NCBI GenBank assembly: GCA_020629935.1
Contig: JAHDCJ010000010.1
Location: forward strand, 18,346 to 66,115
Source: Saprospiraceae bacterium
Lineage (GTDB): Bacteria; Bacteroidota; Bacteroidia; Chitinophagales; Saprospiraceae
DNA: 47,770 bases
Reading direction: 5' to 3'
The position numbers were made by a program, and so were the translations under genes. Below, piece by piece: positions 45,374-47,770 of the stretch. Each line of letters opens with the position of its first letter. The stretch's first letter is position 1. The notes beneath the pieces were generated by a model, which saw only the letters and a program-made list of their open reading frames with translations, did no database searches and was not told the origin of the DNA.

Positions 45374-45751
45374 ATGAAGCTCAAATTTCTTGTATTCTTG
45401 GCTTTTTCTTGTCTTGTTGGCACTTTATCTGCCCAACGAACGTCTTCTACTCTAGATGACATTTTATTAAAAATCGAAGATTTTATCGAAATAGATACGG
45501 AAGAATCGGATTGGTTTATCCTTCAGAATGAATCGAATACGGTTTACGTAGATTTAGCCATGCTAAAAACTACAGCTACTCATTTAGAAATACAAAATGA
45601 GCAAAAGGAAGTGGTATTAAAAGAAAATTTAGAGCAAAGTCCAAAGGACAGTATTTACGAACTCGATCTTAGTCAGCTAAAATCGGGAAAATATCAGTTA
45701 GTCATACAGACTTACCAATCACCAATAACTAAAATTCTGGAAGTAAAATAA
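45374..45751 (+). CDS. Small secreted protein resembling a stand-alone sorting/beta-sandwich domain
   Basis: 125 residues with signal peptide (MKLKFLVFLAFSCLVGTLSAQ). The C-terminal about 70 residues (VYVDLAMLKTTATHLEIQN... ELDLSQLKSGKYQLVIQTYQSPITKILEV) have the layout of a T9SS type A sorting domain or DUF3244-like beta-sandwich: a Leu/Val-rich strand set, a Gly-Lys-Tyr-x-Leu turn and a short final strand. There is almost nothing else in the protein, which makes secretion-only or chaperone-like roles conceivable. It converges with the oligopeptide ABC gene, 18 bp apart. No function assigned. Confidence 0.68.
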   Translation: MKLKFLVFLAFSCLVGTLSAQRTSSTLDDILLKIEDFIEIDTEESDWFILQNESNTVYVDLAMLKTTATHLEIQNEQKEVVLKENLEQSPKDSIYELDLSQLKSGKYQLVIQTYQSPITKILEVK

Positions 45752-45769
45752 TAATTTGCTTTATTTTAC

Positions 45770-47572
45770 TTATCTCAGTGTCATTCGCTTAGCAATGTCT
45801 TCTACTCTTCCTTTAGGAATCGCACTAATTAGCTTTTGAGTATATTCTCTTTGTGGATTATTATAGATCTCATCGGCATCGCCCATCTCTTCAATGACCC
45901 CTTTATTCATTACGACCATTCGATCACTCATAAATTTTACTACGGATAAATCGTGGGAGATAAAGATATAGGTAAATCCAAATTTCTCTCTCAAATCAAT
46001 TAAAAGGTTTAGTACTTGAGCTTGTACGGATACATCCAATGCGGAAACAGATTCATCACATATGATGAATTTAGGTCCTAAAGCTAATGCACGAGCAATA
46101 CAGATACGCTGACGTTGTCCACCAGAAAACTCATGTGGATATCGATTAAAGTGTCTTGCCTCTAGACTTACCGTTTCTAATAAATCAATTACCTTATCTT
46201 TTCGCATTTTATCATTATCCAATACATTATGCACTTTCATTGGTTCTAAAATGGCGTTACCAATAGTCATTCTTGGATTAAGTGAAGAATAAGGATCTTG
46301 GAAAATAATCTGAATATTTCTTCTTAGAGCTTTGAGCTCTTTTTGATTTAACTTTAAAATATCTTGGCCGCCATAAATTACTTCTCCACCTTGTGGTTCT
46401 ACTAAACGTAGTACCGAACGCCCTAATGTTGTTTTACCACAACCAGACTCCCCTACTAAACCTAGTGTTTCTCCTGGGTATACATCAAAAGTTACATCAT
46501 TTACGGCTTTAACATAATCCAATGTTTTCCCAAAGAAGTTCTTTTTCGAAGGAAACCATGTTTGTAAGTTTTTAACTTTCAACAAAGGTTCTTGTTGATA
46601 CAACTCCTTATGTCTTTGAACGGTTTCTTCAGGTTTTACTTTAAAGGCATCTACTACTTTTTCAATGGAAGCTTCCTTTTCATTGATGATTTTTTCTCCA
46701 TCGGGTCCTTCTTCTACATCCATAAAATCACTAACGATAGGTAATTTATGCATTCGATAATCTAAAGGCGGTCGACAAGCTAGCAGCCCTTTAGTATAAG
46801 GGTGTTGAGGATTAGAAAAGATATCATAGACATTACCTTGCTCCACAATTTTTCCTTTATACATTACGATCACACGATCGGCTATTTCTGCAATTACTCC
46901 TAAATCGTGGGTAATGAAAATAACAGAAGCATCAATTTGATTTCGTAGATCATCCATTAGACGTAAGATGGTGGCTTGTACCGTAACATCTAATGCCGTT
47001 GTTGGCTCATCGGCAATCAATATGTTTGGGTTACAAGACAAAGCCATTGCAATCATCACCCGTTGTTTTTGTCCACCCGAAAGTTGATGTGGATACGCAC
47101 TATAAATCCGTGGAGGATCAGGCAATTGCACTTTTTCAAAAAGATTTAAGGTCAAATCATAGGCTTCACTCTTGCTTATATTTTGGTGAAGTCTAATCGC
47201 TTCCATCACTTGATCTCCGCAAGTAAATACAGGATTTAAAGAAGTCATTGGTTCTTGGAAAATCATAGAGATTTCATTCCCTCTATATTTTCTCATTTCA
47301 TCTTCTGAAAGTTTAACCAAATCAATGGGATCATCCTCCCCTTTATTATAATATAAAATCTCCCCTCCTGCAATACGGCCTGGAGGACTTGGAATCAAAC
47401 GCATAGCAGAAAGCGAAGTTACTGATTTACCAGAACCTGACTCTCCTACAATCCCTACCGTTTCTCCACGATATATCGTGAAACTTACATCGTCTACCGC
47501 TTTTACAACGGATCCTTCTGTGGTAAAATATGTTTTGAGGTTTTTAACTTCCAATAATTTCCGAGAACTCAT
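45770..47572 (-). CDS. Oligopeptide/dipeptide ABC transporter ATPase, two cassettes fused (DppD-DppF type)
   Basis: 600 residues containing two complete ATPase domains. First cassette: Walker A GESGSGKS, signature LSGGQKQR, Walker B ILIADE. Second cassette: Walker [10 protein letters not shown], signature FSGGQRQR, Walker B FIICDE. The first ends with the oligopeptide-type C-terminal extension ([17 protein letters not shown]), a hallmark of DppD/OppD. The fusion is like GsiA or YejF and would energise both halves of the importer with one polypeptide. Permease and binding-protein genes are not adjacent inside the window. A TACCTTTA -7-like box lies at 47615-47608, about 35 bp upstream of the start. 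Substrate probably short peptides. Confidence 0.95.
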   Translation of the reverse strand: MSSRKLLEVKNLKTYFTTEGSVVKAVDDVSFTIYRGETVGIVGESGSGKSVTSLSAMRLIPSPPGRIAGGEILYYNKGEDDPIDLVKLSEDEMRKYRGNEISMIFQEPMTSLNPVFTCGDQVMEAIRLHQNISKSEAYDLTLNLFEKVQLPDPPRIYSAYPHQLSGGQKQRVMIAMALSCNPNILIADEPTTALDVTVQATILRLMDDLRNQIDASVIFITHDLGVIAEIADRVIVMYKGKIVEQGNVYDIFSNPQHPYTKGLLACRPPLDYRMHKLPIVSDFMDVEEGPDGEKIINEKEASIEKVVDAFKVKPEETVQRHKELYQQEPLLKVKNLQTWFPSKKNFFGKTLDYVKAVNDVTFDVYPGETLGLVGESGCGKTTLGRSVLRLVEPQGGEVIYGGQDILKLNQKELKALRRNIQIIFQDPYSSLNPRMTIGNAILEPMKVHNVLDNDKMRKDKVIDLLETVSLEARHFNRYPHEFSGGQRQRICIARALALGPKFIICDESVSALDVSVQAQVLNLLIDLREKFGFTYIFISHDLSVVKFMSDRMVVMNKGVIEEMGDADEIYNNPQREYTQKLISAIPKGRVEDIAKRMTLR

Positions 47573-47607
47573 AAATGTTTGATTTTCTTTTCAAAAAATG
47601 ATGGTTT

Positions 47608-47615
47608 TAAAGGTA
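47608..47615 (-). promoter_or_regulatory. Candidate -7 element for the oligopeptide ABC ATPase
   Basis: TACCTTTA on the minus strand, 35 bp upstream of the ATG at 47572. Same variant as at 40612 and 41405. The rest of the interval to the window edge holds no gene. Confidence 0.35.
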
Positions 47616-47770
47616 CGATTTGTTACTAAAGAATTTAAAAAAATAAGCCATAGTTTTTTAAATAATATTCATCTAAGTCGCAATAAAAGCATAAAAGCAT
47701 CCATTTCTAGCTTTCTAATAAAAAAAAGGGTTGTACGGAAACTAAAATGGTTGTTTGGAAATCAAATTTG

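Overview
This window is a contiguous chromosomal segment of a low-GC, Gram-negative Bacteroidota bacterium. The evidence is a SusC/RagA-like TonB-dependent receptor, two proteins with candidate C-terminal type IX secretion (T9SS) sorting domains, the long Bacteroidota form of NusB, the gene run DUF1573 lipoprotein - yajC - ybbR - coaE, a PUR-alpha (DUF3276) protein, WG-repeat and OmpA/thrombospondin-3 proteins, and promoters matching the Bacteroidota consensus TTTG-N19-TAnnTTTG. The flavour (WG repeats, large Asp-box/LamG/PKD secreted proteins, many TPR proteins) suggests the Saprospiria or a neighbouring class, but genus and species cannot be read from the sequence. I saw no rRNA, tRNA, CRISPR array, transposase or phage gene.

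Layout. 1-341 (-): 5' part of a secreted Lys/Pro-rich repeat protein cut by the window edge. 552-4923 (+): prolyl oligopeptidase lipoprotein, c-di-AMP cyclase CdaA and a vitamin-K-dependent-carboxylase-like membrane protein, closely spaced and ended by a strong palindromic terminator. 5006-7865 (-): RlpA-like DPBB/SPOR protein and a 16-unit TPR protein. 8268-12036 (+): MnmA, an unknown lipoprotein and a subtilisin-type T9SS protease. 12056-27640 (-): a one-direction block with a MATE exporter overlapping a membrane adenylate cyclase, a TonB-dependent receptor, a cytosolic leucine-rich-repeat protein, a 1570-residue T9SS Asp-box/LamG/PKD protein, a 1105-residue WG-repeat protein and an unknown anchored protein. 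27740-28511: a small accessory patch with a short orphan ORF and a sulfotransferase preceded by an 11-bp tandem repeat. 28574-30517 (+): dnaG primase. 30576-32921 (-): PUR-alpha protein and an ABC exporter. 33154-39313 (+): nusB, an OmpA/TSP3 porin-like protein, then the compact DUF1573 - yajC - ybbR - coaE - TraB/GumN run. 39365-40306 (+): trxB with a textbook promoter and terminator. 40307-45751 (+): a 579-bp gene-poor leader region with a candidate structured RNA, a small secreted protein, an 852-residue protein of unknown family, a tail-anchored coiled-coil protein and a small secreted protein. 45770-47572 (-): double-cassette oligopeptide ABC ATPase.

How the genes relate. Much of the window serves the cell envelope: surface secretion, peptidoglycan-associated OmpA and RlpA, efflux, and c-di-AMP synthesis (CdaA, with its YbbR/CdaR-type partner family 33 kb away). 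Housekeeping genes (mnmA, dnaG, nusB, yajC, coaE, trxB) are intact. The least explained parts are the 41434-45302 pair of uncharacterised proteins, the leader upstream of 40886, a perfect 18-bp hairpin inside the WG-repeat gene, and the carboxylase-like protein that keeps the key enzyme residues.
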